A stretch of 21,698 nucleotides of DNA from an uncultured Phascolarctobacterium sp. (GTDB taxonomy: Bacteria; Bacillota; Negativicutes; Acidaminococcales; Acidaminococcaceae). Of the stretch, positions 14,987 through 21,698 are shown one piece after another. The notes beneath the pieces were generated by a model. The model searched no databases, was not told the DNA's origin, and saw only the letters and a program-made list of their open reading frames with translations. The DNA lies in assembly GCA_937901335.1 (NCBI GenBank), contig CALCHC010000128.1, forward strand, positions 1-21,698, in the 5' to 3' direction. Numbering within the stretch: the first letter of the stretch is position 1; every line of letters starts with the position of its first letter. The position numbers and the translations under genes were made by a program.

Positions 14987-15609
14987 TATTCAACCTCCCT
15001 GTAGGGACAATTTATGTTATTACACTGTTCACATTTGTTCCAAAGGCATGTAGCTTCTTCTGACAAACCAATCACTGCAGTCACCGACTTGCTCGGTGCC
15101 ATCATCAAACCGTCTGTCAGAGTTAAACCTAATTTCTTCTCACATTCTAAAATTGCAAAAAGCTTCCGTTGTTCCGACAGCTCCCAGTCACCATAGCCAG
15201 GGGAGAAGCGTGGTCTTTGATGCAAGTACGTTTCTACCCGTTCCTGCACTTCATCACAATAGCCTTCAATAATTGTCGCCGCTACTGCTTGAGCCGCAGC
15301 ACCTTCGGCAACACTGCCAAGAGCAAGCCTACGGATTGCAACATCTAATTTGCTTCCTAAAGTCGCCGCCAAAAGCAGAACCTCTTTGCAACCAGCTAAG
15401 TGCTTAGCCAAATCTTTAGAAGTAAATTTCACGCCACAGTCCAAAAGCAAACCATCTTCCAAAATTTGGCAAGCGTGTTTTTGCAATACATTGCGAGCTT
15501 GCACTTCGTTACGCAATTTCAAAAAAACTGTATCTACCAAAACACCTGCCGCCTCATCGTTAGCTTGAGCTCTTAAATAACGTAAGGCTTCGGCTCGTGA
15601 ATATCTCAT
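14986..15609 (-). CDS. Stand-alone MetH reactivation-domain protein
   Basis: This 207-residue homologue of the C-terminal activation domain of MetH resembles free-standing forms such as Thermotoga TM0269. In the family, this domain binds S-adenosylmethionine and lets a reductase recover the enzyme after cobalamin oxidises. The SAM-binding signature RPRFSPGYGDW lies at 132-142, followed by LSEQRKLF and MMAPSKSVTAVIGLS. The C terminus has four cysteines (Cys188, Cys193, Cys196, Cys201; spacing C-x4-C-x2-C-x4-C), suggesting a metal or Fe-S site that the E. coli domain lacks. It overlaps metF by 4 nt and metH by 1 nt, so all three should be made together. Confidence 0.88.
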   Translation of the reverse strand: MRYSRAEALRYLRAQANDEAAGVLVDTVFLKLRNEVQARNVLQKHACQILEDGLLLDCGVKFTSKDLAKHLAGCKEVLLLAATLGSKLDVAIRRLALGSVAEGAAAQAVAATIIEGYCDEVQERVETYLHQRPRFSPGYGDWELSEQRKLFAILECEKKLGLTLTDGLMMAPSKSVTAVIGLSEEATCLWNKCEQCNNINCPYREVE

Positions 15610-16460
15610 TTTACAATCTCCGACAAATTTCTCATAATACCGCCAATAATTTCAGGACGATTCATAGTATAAACGTGAATGTTTCTGAAACCGTTGGCAA
15701 TAAGGTCAATGATTTGTCCAGTAGCATAAGCAATACCAGCTTGTTTCAACGCTTCAGGTTTATCTGCAAATTTTTCTACGATTGCACGGAACTGAGGCGG
15801 AAGTTTAGTGCCGCTCAGTTGGCAAATGCGATTAATTTGTCCTGCATTAGTCACAGGCATAATGCCGGGAACTACAGGCACGTGAATCCCTGCAGAAAGC
15901 AGACGGAACATATAATTGTAGAGAATTGTGTTATCAAAGAACATTTGGGTTACTAAAAAGTCTACCCCTGCATCAATTTTATATTTAGTATTTTCAATAT
16001 CCTTGTCTAAAGTACCAGCTTCAGGATGACCTTCGGGATAAGCAGCGCCACCAACGCAGAAGTCACCATTTGCCTTAACAAATTTTGCCAAATCGCTAGC
16101 GTGTTCAAAATATCCGTCGTGAGTTCCATCAGGCAAATCACCACGCAAAGCAAGCACGTTGCTGATGCCATTGTCTTTTAATTGTTGGAGTACTTCCAAA
16201 ATTTTTGCTTCATCAGATTTAACACAAGTTAAATGTGCCAAAGCAGGGATACCATTATCTTGCACGCCTTTAGCAATAGCAACAGTATGACCAACGGAAG
16301 TTCCACCTGCACCGTAAGTTACGCTCATATAAGAGGGCTTTACTAACGCAATTTGGTTAACTATATCCAATGCGTTTTGCAGTTCCGCACCTTGTTTAGG
16401 CGGGAAAAGCTCGCAGGAAATATTAATCTTATCTTGATTTAAAACGTCTATAATTCTCAT
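15606..16460 (-). CDS. metF: 5,10-methylenetetrahydrofolate reductase
   Basis: This 284-residue flavoprotein reduces methylene-THF to methyl-THF, the methyl donor for MetH encoded downstream. The TIM-barrel motifs are visible: CELFPPKQG with Glu17 (the catalytic glutamate region), SVTYGAGGT, HLTCVKSD, NVLALRGDLPDG, TQMFFDN, and VPVVPGIMPVTN. The length is that of a bacterial MetF without a C-terminal extension. It leads the operon: a promoter with -10 TAAAAT lies about 35 nt before the ATG, and GAGGGGG is the ribosome site. The short leader leaves no room for a SAM riboswitch or T-box. Confidence 0.96.
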   Translation of the reverse strand: MRIIDVLNQDKINISCELFPPKQGAELQNALDIVNQIALVKPSYMSVTYGAGGTSVGHTVAIAKGVQDNGIPALAHLTCVKSDEAKILEVLQQLKDNGISNVLALRGDLPDGTHDGYFEHASDLAKFVKANGDFCVGGAAYPEGHPEAGTLDKDIENTKYKIDAGVDFLVTQMFFDNTILYNYMFRLLSAGIHVPVVPGIMPVTNAGQINRICQLSGTKLPPQFRAIVEKFADKPEALKQAGIAYATGQIIDLIANGFRNIHVYTMNRPEIIGGIMRNLSEIVK

Positions 16461-16493
16461 AATAATAGCCCCCTCGAATAAAACATATAGAAT

Positions 16494-16523
16494 ATTTTAC
16501 CAAAGAGAACTATGCTTACGCAA
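16494..16523 (-). promoter_or_regulatory. metF operon promoter
   Basis: On the minus strand, TTGCGT (16518-16523) lies 18 nt from TAAAAT (16494-16499). TGG before the -10 gives an extended element. The expected transcription start is only about 25-30 nt before the metF ATG. Confidence 0.6.
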
Positions 16524-16581
16524 ATTTCTAGAGAGTGCTCCCTAAATCAGAAAAGAGTTTGCTACGAATGTTACAGAAAAC

Positions 16582-16611
16582 AAAAATCCCGCAAGCCTTT
16601 CAGCTCACGGG
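16582..16611 (-). terminator. Intrinsic terminator after tRNA-Ser
   Basis: On the minus strand, CCCGTGAGC pairs with GCTTGCGGG (9 bp, two G-T pairs) around a TGAAAG loop and is followed by ATTTTTG. It lies 12 nt past the tRNA 3' end. Confidence 0.9.
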
Positions 16612-16623
16612 AAAAATTTACAT

Positions 16624-16712
16624 TGGCGGAGATGGTGGGATTCGAACCCACGGTACCTTGCGGTACAACTGATTTCGAGTCAGGCGCGTTGTGACCACTT
16701 CGCTACATCTCC
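16624..16712 (-). tRNA. tRNA-Ser (anticodon CGA)
   Basis: This 89-nt gene has an encoded CCA end. The acceptor stem is GGAGATG/CATCTCC with discriminator G. The D arm contains AAGTGGTCAC. The anticodon loop is CTCGAAA, giving anticodon CGA, which reads UCG. The long variable arm GTACC-GCAA-GGTAC marks the class II (serine) type. The T arm is GTGGG-TTCGAAT-CCCAC. The top anticodon-stem pair appears as C-T, a mismatch. It has its own promoter and terminator. Confidence 0.97.
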
Positions 16713-16729
16713 ATAGGCGAATTGCTTAT

Positions 16730-16828
16730 AAGCACCATCTAACTGTGTTGGAACTGCAATTGCTTGCTCGACGTACGTCAAGTACGCCTTCGCTTCACAA
16801 TTCTGTTCCGCCTTGTTATCTGGTACTT
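16730..16828 (-). other. Long imperfect hairpin in the tRNA-Ser leader
   Basis: On the minus strand just before the tRNA, AAGTACCAGATAAC (16815-16828) pairs with GTTAGATGGTGCTT (16730-16743), with two mismatches. Inside, GGAAC/GTTCC (16805-16809, 16750-16754), AATTG/CAATT, and a CGTAC-TTGAC-GTACG tip can pair. The whole is a 99-nt interrupted stem ending 17 nt before the tRNA. No reading frame explains it. It may be an RNA-processing or regulatory leader, or a dispersed repeat inserted here. Confidence 0.55.
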
Positions 16829-16861
16829 CTAATCAATTCTTACTTTTGGTGATAATAAGTT

Positions 16862-16890
16862 ATTATAACTTAACTACGTATTACTGGCAA
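16862..16890 (-). promoter_or_regulatory. tRNA-Ser promoter overlapping the end of tadA
   Basis: On the minus strand, TTGCCA (16885-16890, inside the last codons of tadA) lies 17 nt from a perfect TATAAT (16862-16867). A 15-nt palindrome, ATAATAAGTTATTAT (16852-16866), covers the -10 and the expected start. The leader to the tRNA would be about 140 nt. Confidence 0.7.
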
Positions 16891-17381
16891 CACTCGCAAG
16901 TTTTCTCAGCTTGCTTCTTTGCCTTGTTCTCCTTACGTCTGCGTTTGAAGAATTCCTTCATTACGCCAGCGCACTCTTCTTCGCAAACACCGCTGACAAC
17001 TTCAGCACAATGGTTCAAATTAGGATTAGTAATTATATTAAAGATAGATTCTGCACCACCAGCCTTAACATCGGGGCAACCATACACTACCCTATCAATT
17101 CTACTATTAACAATAGCACCACTGCACATAGGGCAAGGCTCTACTGTAACGTACAAGGTACAACCACTTAAACGCCAACGTGCCAATTTCTTGCAAGCTT
17201 CTTCAATAACGATAACTTCAGCGTGAGCAGTAGCACTTTGCCAAGTTTCACGCATATTATGAGCACGACAAACTACTTCACCCTCGTGGACAAGCACTGC
17301 GCCAATGGGAATCTCTCCCAATTCAGCAGCCTTGCGAGCTTCTTCCAAAGCAAGTTGCATATAATAACGGTCATCCATCAT
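16881..17381 (-). CDS. tadA: tRNA(Arg) adenosine-34 deaminase
   Basis: This 166-residue zinc enzyme converts A34 of tRNA-Arg(ACG) to inosine so that it can read CGU, CGC and CGA. The cytidine/deoxycytidylate deaminase fold shows the zinc ligand and proton shuttle in TAHAEV (His53, Glu55) and PCPMC (Cys83, Cys86). The N terminus has ALEEARKAAELGEIPIGAVL, typical of TadA. The C terminus is a basic stretch (FFKRRRKENKAKKQ) ending in CECCQ, an unusual cysteine-rich tail. Its ATG overlaps the stop of the upstream ABC-F gene by 4 nt (ATGA). The tRNA-Ser promoter lies partly within its last codons. Confidence 0.93.
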   Translation of the reverse strand: MMDDRYYMQLALEEARKAAELGEIPIGAVLVHEGEVVCRAHNMRETWQSATAHAEVIVIEEACKKLARWRLSGCTLYVTVEPCPMCSGAIVNSRIDRVVYGCPDVKAGGAESIFNIITNPNLNHCAEVVSGVCEEECAGVMKEFFKRRRKENKAKKQAEKTCECCQ

Positions 17382-19315
17382 TCTTCACTCGCCTCCATAA
17401 GTTGCTCCCATTTCTCCATCAGTTCCATAATTTTTGCTTCGTACTCATCGTGTTCCGCTGCCATCGCCGCACTTTGTGCAGGGTCTGCGTGATTGGCAGG
17501 GTCAGCCATCTTCATTTCCAAAAGTTTCATCATTGCTTCTTGCTCACGGATGCTTAATTCAACTTTCGGCAAAAGCTTTTTAGCTTCATCAGGACTATAA
17601 CGACGTTGTTTATTCTTAGCTTCCACTTTTTCCGGAACAGCTTGCGGTGCATTTTTCTTAGCTTGTTGTTCAGCGTAAGCACGTTGTTTCTCAAGCTCTG
17701 CTTCACGTTCAGCTAAAAGCTCTGCCTGCTTTTTGCGTTCTTCCTGATAAAATTCGTAGTTACCTTTATAATCTTTAACTTCTAAATCTTCAATTTCCCA
17801 AATACGGTCTGCAATTTCGTTGACAAAGTAACGGTCATGGCTTACTACCAAAACAGTTCCGTCAAAAGCAGTCAACGCAGCTTCCACAGTTTCACGAGCC
17901 ATAATGTCCAAATGGTTGGTAGGTTCGTCAAGCACCAAGCAGTTTGCGCCATCAAGTACAAGTTTGAGCAAAACAAGTCTCGCTTTTTGACCACCACTTA
18001 ATGTGCCAATTTCTTTAAATACATCATCACCGTGGAAAAGCATACCGCCAAGCATGGAACGAGTATGTTCTTCAGTAAAACCGTATTCAATTACAAAGTT
18101 TTCCAGCAAAGTTTGCTTGGGATTAAGTCTTTCGTAAGTTTGGGAGAAGTAACCAATTTGCACACGGTTACCAATCTTCGCTCTACCTTTAAGCGGATCA
18201 ACTTCGCCCAAAATAGTTTTCAAAAGAGTAGTTTTACCAGTACCATTAGCACCTAAAAGGGCAGCCTTCTCACCACGACGCAAGGTAAGATTAATTCCTT
18301 TGGCAAGTACGTTGTCACCGTAACCAATAGTCAAATCTTCCATAATAAGTACCCTGTCAGCACATTCTGCCGCAGGAGGAAGTCGCAGTTCAAATTCTTC
18401 ATTATATACAGGCGCATCAATACGTTCCAATCTATCAAGTTGGGACTGACGACCGCGCGCCATTTTACTTTTAATACCAGCTTTAAAGCGACGAATGTAC
18501 GCTTCCGTTCTAGCAATATAATCTTGTTGAGCTGCATAGGCAGCTTCCAAGGTTTGAGTTTGGATTGCCTTTTGCTCCAAGTATTTAGTGTAATTACCCT
18601 TAAAGCTTTGCAGCTTACCGCCTTCCATTTCCAGAATGCGAGTTGCCACATTATCCAAGAAAGCACGGTCATGGCTGACAACAATCAAACCACCGCGGAA
18701 TTCACGCAAATAGCCTTCCAGCCATTGAGTCATGATAATATCCAAATGGTTTGTCGGTTCGTCAAGAATCATGAAGTCAGGATTGCGAACAAGGGCAGCA
18801 GCCAACATCAGTCGAGTTTTTTGCCCACCGCTCAAAGTTGTAGCGTCTTTCTCCCACCAGTCTTCTTTATAGCCAAGGCCAATCAACACGCGTTTAATGC
18901 GAGCTTCCAAATTATAACCATCAATATGTTCATAACGCTTGGTCACACGAGCGTATTCTTCTAAAGTTTCTTCAAGAGCATCTCCGTCTAAATCAGCAGA
19001 AGCTTCTTCCAACTGTTGGAGCTTGTCGCGCAAATTCAAAACTTCGGGACAGCTATTCATCATGAATTGCCAAATAGTGCCTGCAATATCAGTAAAGCCT
19101 TGTTGCACGTAACCAACACTGATGCCAGGTTCAAACTTGATTACACCGCTATCCACGTATTCAGGATTCAAGAGGCAACGGAGCAAAGTAGTTTTGCCGC
19201 TACCATTAACGCCTACCAAGCCCAAATGTTCTCCCTTATCAACCATAAAGCTTACATTTTTAAATATTTCATTTATGCCAAAGGCTTTCGCCACTTTGTC
19301 TACGATTAGTTGCAT
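17378..19315 (-). CDS. ABC-F family ATPase (ribosome-associated type)
   Basis: This 645-residue soluble protein has two ABC ATPase modules and no membrane segments. Module 1 has Walker A GVNGSGKT (35-42), LSGGQ (161-165) and DEPTNHLD (185-192). The interdomain linker (about 240-310), the P-site tRNA interaction motif region, is rich in charged residues. Module 2 has GANGTGKT (355-362), LSGGQ (439-443) and DEPTNHLD (463-470). A C-terminal coiled coil of about 100 residues (about 535-645) makes it similar to B. subtilis YdiF or E. coli Uup. ABC-F proteins bind the ribosomal E site and relieve stalled translation. I see nothing that marks it as a drug-resistance type. It is in an operon with tadA, with its own promoter. 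Confidence 0.9.
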   Translation of the reverse strand: MQLIVDKVAKAFGINEIFKNVSFMVDKGEHLGLVGVNGSGKTTLLRCLLNPEYVDSGVIKFEPGISVGYVQQGFTDIAGTIWQFMMNSCPEVLNLRDKLQQLEEASADLDGDALEETLEEYARVTKRYEHIDGYNLEARIKRVLIGLGYKEDWWEKDATTLSGGQKTRLMLAAALVRNPDFMILDEPTNHLDIIMTQWLEGYLREFRGGLIVVSHDRAFLDNVATRILEMEGGKLQSFKGNYTKYLEQKAIQTQTLEAAYAAQQDYIARTEAYIRRFKAGIKSKMARGRQSQLDRLERIDAPVYNEEFELRLPPAAECADRVLIMEDLTIGYGDNVLAKGINLTLRRGEKAALLGANGTGKTTLLKTILGEVDPLKGRAKIGNRVQIGYFSQTYERLNPKQTLLENFVIEYGFTEEHTRSMLGGMLFHGDDVFKEIGTLSGGQKARLVLLKLVLDGANCLVLDEPTNHLDIMARETVEAALTAFDGTVLVVSHDRYFVNEIADRIWEIEDLEVKDYKGNYEFYQEERKKQAELLAEREAELEKQRAYAEQQAKKNAPQAVPEKVEAKNKQRRYSPDEAKKLLPKVELSIREQEAMMKLLEMKMADPANHADPAQSAAMAAEHDEYEAKIMELMEKWEQLMEASEE

Positions 19316-19351
19316 TTTACAAACTCTTTTCCAAATTATTTATTACCAATC

Positions 19352-19380
19352 ATTTTATCAAAAAACCTTTCTAAAATCAA
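19352..19380 (-). promoter_or_regulatory. Promoter of the ABC-F/tadA operon
   Basis: On the minus strand, TTGATT (19375-19380) lies 17 nt from TAAAAT (19352-19357). TGA just before it gives an extended -10. It starts right after the galU terminator. Confidence 0.65.
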
Positions 19381-19381
19381 A

Positions 19382-19410
19382 AGACCACCCGTTTTAAAAA
19401 CGAGTGGTCT
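19382..19410 (-). terminator. Intrinsic terminator after galU
   Basis: A 7-bp stem (19382-19388 with 19404-19410) continues past one mismatch into CGTTTT/AAAACG. On the minus strand it is followed by TTTTGATTTT. It lies 6 nt past the galU stop. Confidence 0.88.
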
Positions 19411-19416
19411 AAAATT

Positions 19417-20301
19417 TTACTTACCAGTTTCTTTAGCAACGATGTCTTGCAAATAAGTTAAGAACTTGTCACGCAAGTCACCACGTTTCAAAGCCATTTC
19501 TACGGTTGCTTCAAGGAAGCCTTGTTTATCACCAACATCGTAGCGACGACCTTCAAAGTTGTAAGCATACATATTTTCTTGTTTAGCCAAAACTTGGAGA
19601 GCATCGGTCAATTGGATTTCATTGCCACGACCAGGTTGGGTAACTTCCAAAATGGGGAAAATTTCCGGGTTGATAACGTAACGACCAAGCACTGCCAAAC
19701 GAGAAGGAGCTTCTGCTACGGGCGGTTTTTCTACCATATCAGTTACGGTGAAAGTGCGAGCGTCGTCAGTAGGTTGAGAAGTTACAATGCCATAGCTGGA
19801 AACTTTTTCCAGCGGAACTTCTTGTACCCCAAGTACGCTACCGCCAGTTTTGTCGTACACATCAATAAGTTGTTTCAAAGCAGGAACTTCGCCATCAACA
19901 ACGTCATCGCCTAAAAGTACGGCAAAGGGTTCGTCACCAACAAATTGTTTTGCACACAAAATTGCATGGCCAAGACCACGAGCTTCTTTTTGACGAACGT
20001 AGTGCACACGAATGTCAGCAATATTGCGTACCATTTCTAAATCAGCAGTCTTGCCACCTTTTTCAAGGTTCAGTTCCAATTCAACACTGGTATCGAAATG
20101 ATCTTCAATAGCACGTTTGGTACGACCGGTGATAATAAGGATATCTTCAATGCCGGAAGCAAGTGCTTCTTCAACAATGTATTGCAAAGTCGGTTTATCC
20201 ACGATGGGAATCATTTCTTTGGGAACAGCTTTAGTTGCAGGCAAAAAGCGAGTGCCTAAACCAGCTGCAGGGATTACTGCTTTACGAACTTTTTTAAACA
20301 T
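19417..20301 (-). CDS. galU: UTP-glucose-1-phosphate uridylyltransferase
   Basis: The product makes UDP-glucose from glucose-1-phosphate and UTP for cell-envelope glycans and galactose metabolism. The nucleotidyltransferase signature GLGTRFLPATKAVPKEM lies near the N terminus, followed by DKPTLQYIVEEA and FAVLLGDDVVDG with metal-binding acidic residues. VEKP and RYDVGDKQGF come later. I chose the ATG at 20299-20301 (294 residues): the stop of the upstream mutase gene ends only one base before it, and GAGAGG is nine bases away. A TTG at 20322 would extend the protein by seven residues with no ribosome site. It is co-transcribed with the mutase that supplies its substrate, and a terminator follows. 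Confidence 0.95.
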   Translation of the reverse strand: MFKKVRKAVIPAAGLGTRFLPATKAVPKEMIPIVDKPTLQYIVEEALASGIEDILIITGRTKRAIEDHFDTSVELELNLEKGGKTADLEMVRNIADIRVHYVRQKEARGLGHAILCAKQFVGDEPFAVLLGDDVVDGEVPALKQLIDVYDKTGGSVLGVQEVPLEKVSSYGIVTSQPTDDARTFTVTDMVEKPPVAEAPSRLAVLGRYVINPEIFPILEVTQPGRGNEIQLTDALQVLAKQENMYAYNFEGRRYDVGDKQGFLEATVEMALKRGDLRDKFLTYLQDIVAKETGK

Positions 20302-20302
20302 C

Positions 20303-21673
20303 TTACGCTTCCTCTCCACCAATAATTTCTAAAATTTCTGCGGTTTTCGCCGCCAAAAGTTCTTTATCACCTTTAGTTTCTACGTTCAAACGCATAACAG
20401 GTTCAGTGTTGGAAGTACGTACGTTAAAACGCCAGTCAGCATAAGCTACGCTCAAACCGTCCATTTTATCTTGTTCGCCGTCAGCGTATTTTGCCTCGAG
20501 AGCTGCCAAGATTGCTGCGCTGTCTTCAACTTTACGATTGATTTCGCCACTGCAGGGGAACATATCCACACGAGCGCCAACCAATTCGGAAAGTTTTTTA
20601 CCACTACGGCACATCAGTTCTGCAACGAGGAGCCAAGGAATCATACCGCTATCGCAGTAGGAGAAATCACGGAAGTAATGGTGAGCACTCATTTCGCCGC
20701 CGTAAAGTACTTCGTTTTGACGCATACATTCTTTCATAAATGCATGACCGGATTTGCAACGAACAGGTACGCCGCCGTCACGTTCCAAAATTGCTTCGGT
20801 ATTCCAAGTCAAACGAGGGTCATACATAATTTTTGCGCCCGGTTCTTTCAGCAGAAATACTTCTGCCAAAAGTCCAACGATGTAGTAGCCTTCGATGAAC
20901 TCTGCGTTTTCGTCAAAGAGGAAGCAACGGTCAAAGTCACCATCCCAAGCGATACCCAAATCTGCACCGGTTTCACGCACTACTTTAGCAGTAGCTTCAC
21001 GGTTAGGCATCAAAATAGGATTGGGTACACCGTTGGGGAAGCTTCCGTCCGGTTCATCAAAAATAGAAATAAATTCAAAAGGCAAATGTTTTGCCAATTC
21101 TTTCATAATGGGGCCTGCACCGCCGTTACCGGGGTTAGCCACAATTTTCATAGGTTTCAATGCAGATTTATCTACATAAGTCAGCAAATGCTCGATGTAA
21201 GCAGGCATAATGTCCACTTTTTCCAATTCGCCCAAAGCTTTGCCAGCAACTTGTGCGTGTACGAAATTGGAAGCTACAGCCATTTCGCCAATTTCTTTTA
21301 AACCGGTATCGCCGGAAATGGGACGCGCGCCTTTGCGAACAAGTTTCATACCATTATATTCTTTAGGGTTATGGCTTGCAGTAACCATAATACCACCGTC
21401 AGCATTAAGGTGAGCAGTAGCAAAGTAAATCATTTCAGTACCGCATTGACCAATGTCGATAACCTTAGTACCGCCATGACGCAAACCTTCAGTCAAAGCA
21501 TCAACAATAGCACGACCACTCAAACGAATGTCGTGACCAACAACTACAGTTTCAGCTGCAAACATTGCAGAAAAAATGCGCCCAACGCGATAAGCTAATT
21601 CTTCATTAACTTCGGTGGGGTAAACGCCACGCACGTCATAAGCTTTAAAGCCTTTGTTTGAAACTTCCATCAT
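20303..21673 (-). CDS. Phosphoglucomutase/phosphomannomutase
   Basis: This alpha-D-phosphohexomutase of about 456 residues interconverts hexose-6- and hexose-1-phosphate. KGFKAYDVRGVYP lies at the N terminus, the active phosphoserine is in TASHNPKEYNG, the metal loop is DGDFDRC, the sugar-specificity loop GGEMSAHHYF follows, and RTSNTEP is the C-terminal phosphate-binding loop. GEMSAHH is typical of PMM/PGM enzymes of the AlgC type, so both glucose and mannose may be substrates. An ATG at 21685 has no ribosome site; GGGAGA lies just before the ATG-ATG pair at 21668-21673, so I start there. It leads the pair with galU, which begins one base after its stop. The promoter is outside the window. 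Confidence 0.92.
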   Translation of the reverse strand: MMEVSNKGFKAYDVRGVYPTEVNEELAYRVGRIFSAMFAAETVVVGHDIRLSGRAIVDALTEGLRHGGTKVIDIGQCGTEMIYFATAHLNADGGIMVTASHNPKEYNGMKLVRKGARPISGDTGLKEIGEMAVASNFVHAQVAGKALGELEKVDIMPAYIEHLLTYVDKSALKPMKIVANPGNGGAGPIMKELAKHLPFEFISIFDEPDGSFPNGVPNPILMPNREATAKVVRETGADLGIAWDGDFDRCFLFDENAEFIEGYYIVGLLAEVFLLKEPGAKIMYDPRLTWNTEAILERDGGVPVRCKSGHAFMKECMRQNEVLYGGEMSAHHYFRDFSYCDSGMIPWLLVAELMCRSGKKLSELVGARVDMFPCSGEINRKVEDSAAILAALEAKYADGEQDKMDGLSVAYADWRFNVRTSNTEPVMRLNVETKGDKELLAAKTAEILEIIGGEEA

Positions 21674-21698
21674 TAATTCTCCCATCTAAAAATTTTCT

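Noticed and set aside
17378..19315. ABC-F antibiotic-resistance determinant
   Set aside because: Sequence layout fits the housekeeping YdiF/Uup-like group, in an operon with tadA; nothing specific to the resistance classes is visible.

Overview
The window reads as a core-genome segment of a low-to-mid GC, low-GC-Gram-positive-lineage bacterium. My best guess is the Negativicutes, Acidaminococcaceae such as Phascolarctobacterium. This rests on overall gene style, strong GGAGG-type ribosome binding sites, the lrgAB/clpB/MetH-activator gene set and gut-anaerobe-type proteins; no marker gene proves it. Almost all genes lie on the minus strand. Only a central block (about 9,856-12,188) is on the plus strand.

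Region 1 (1-336) holds the start of a lipoprotein binding protein of an amino-acid-type ABC transporter, cut by the window edge. Region 2 (about 566-6,376, minus) is a purine operon in the order purE-purM-purN-purH(N-terminal domain only)-purD-guaB. It has a strong promoter, a 5' leader with a terminator-like hairpin, and a terminator after guaB. The operon covers GAR synthesis, GAR formylation, AIR synthesis, AIR carboxylation, FAICAR ring closure and the IMP-to-XMP step. The AICAR transformylase half of PurH is absent. The guaB product resembles the protozoan Tritrichomonas foetus enzyme, residue number for residue number.

Region 3 (6,470-7,120) is a lone small serine recombinase between the clpB terminator and the purine promoter. 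Region 4 (7,200-9,743) is clpB, with a promoter overlapped by a perfect 8-bp inverted repeat. Divergent from it is an RMD1/DUF155-like, tail-anchored protein (9,856-10,917, plus). Region 5 (11,042-12,188, plus) is an lrgA-lrgB pair with its own promoter and GTCAAA-type half-sites. It is followed by a palindromic repeat of a kind scattered through gut Firmicutes genomes, and by a bidirectional terminator.

Region 6 (12,345-16,460, minus) is a tightly overlapping folate/methionine operon: metF, a stand-alone MetH reactivation-domain protein, a short MetH, and an 86-residue protein of unknown function. Together these would make methyl-THF, methylate homocysteine and rescue oxidised cobalamin. Region 7 is a tRNA-Ser(CGA) gene (16,624-16,712, minus) preceded by a roughly 100-nt imperfect hairpin; its promoter overlaps the end of tadA. 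Upstream are tadA and an ABC-F ATPase (4-nt overlap). Region 8 (19,417-21,673, minus) is pgm/manB-galU for UDP-glucose supply.

No phage, CRISPR array, insertion sequence or obvious defence island is present. The most unusual points are the cyclohydrolase-only PurH, the T. foetus-type IMPDH, the candidate attenuator in the pur leader, the structured leader of tRNA-Ser, and the small protein attached to the metH operon.
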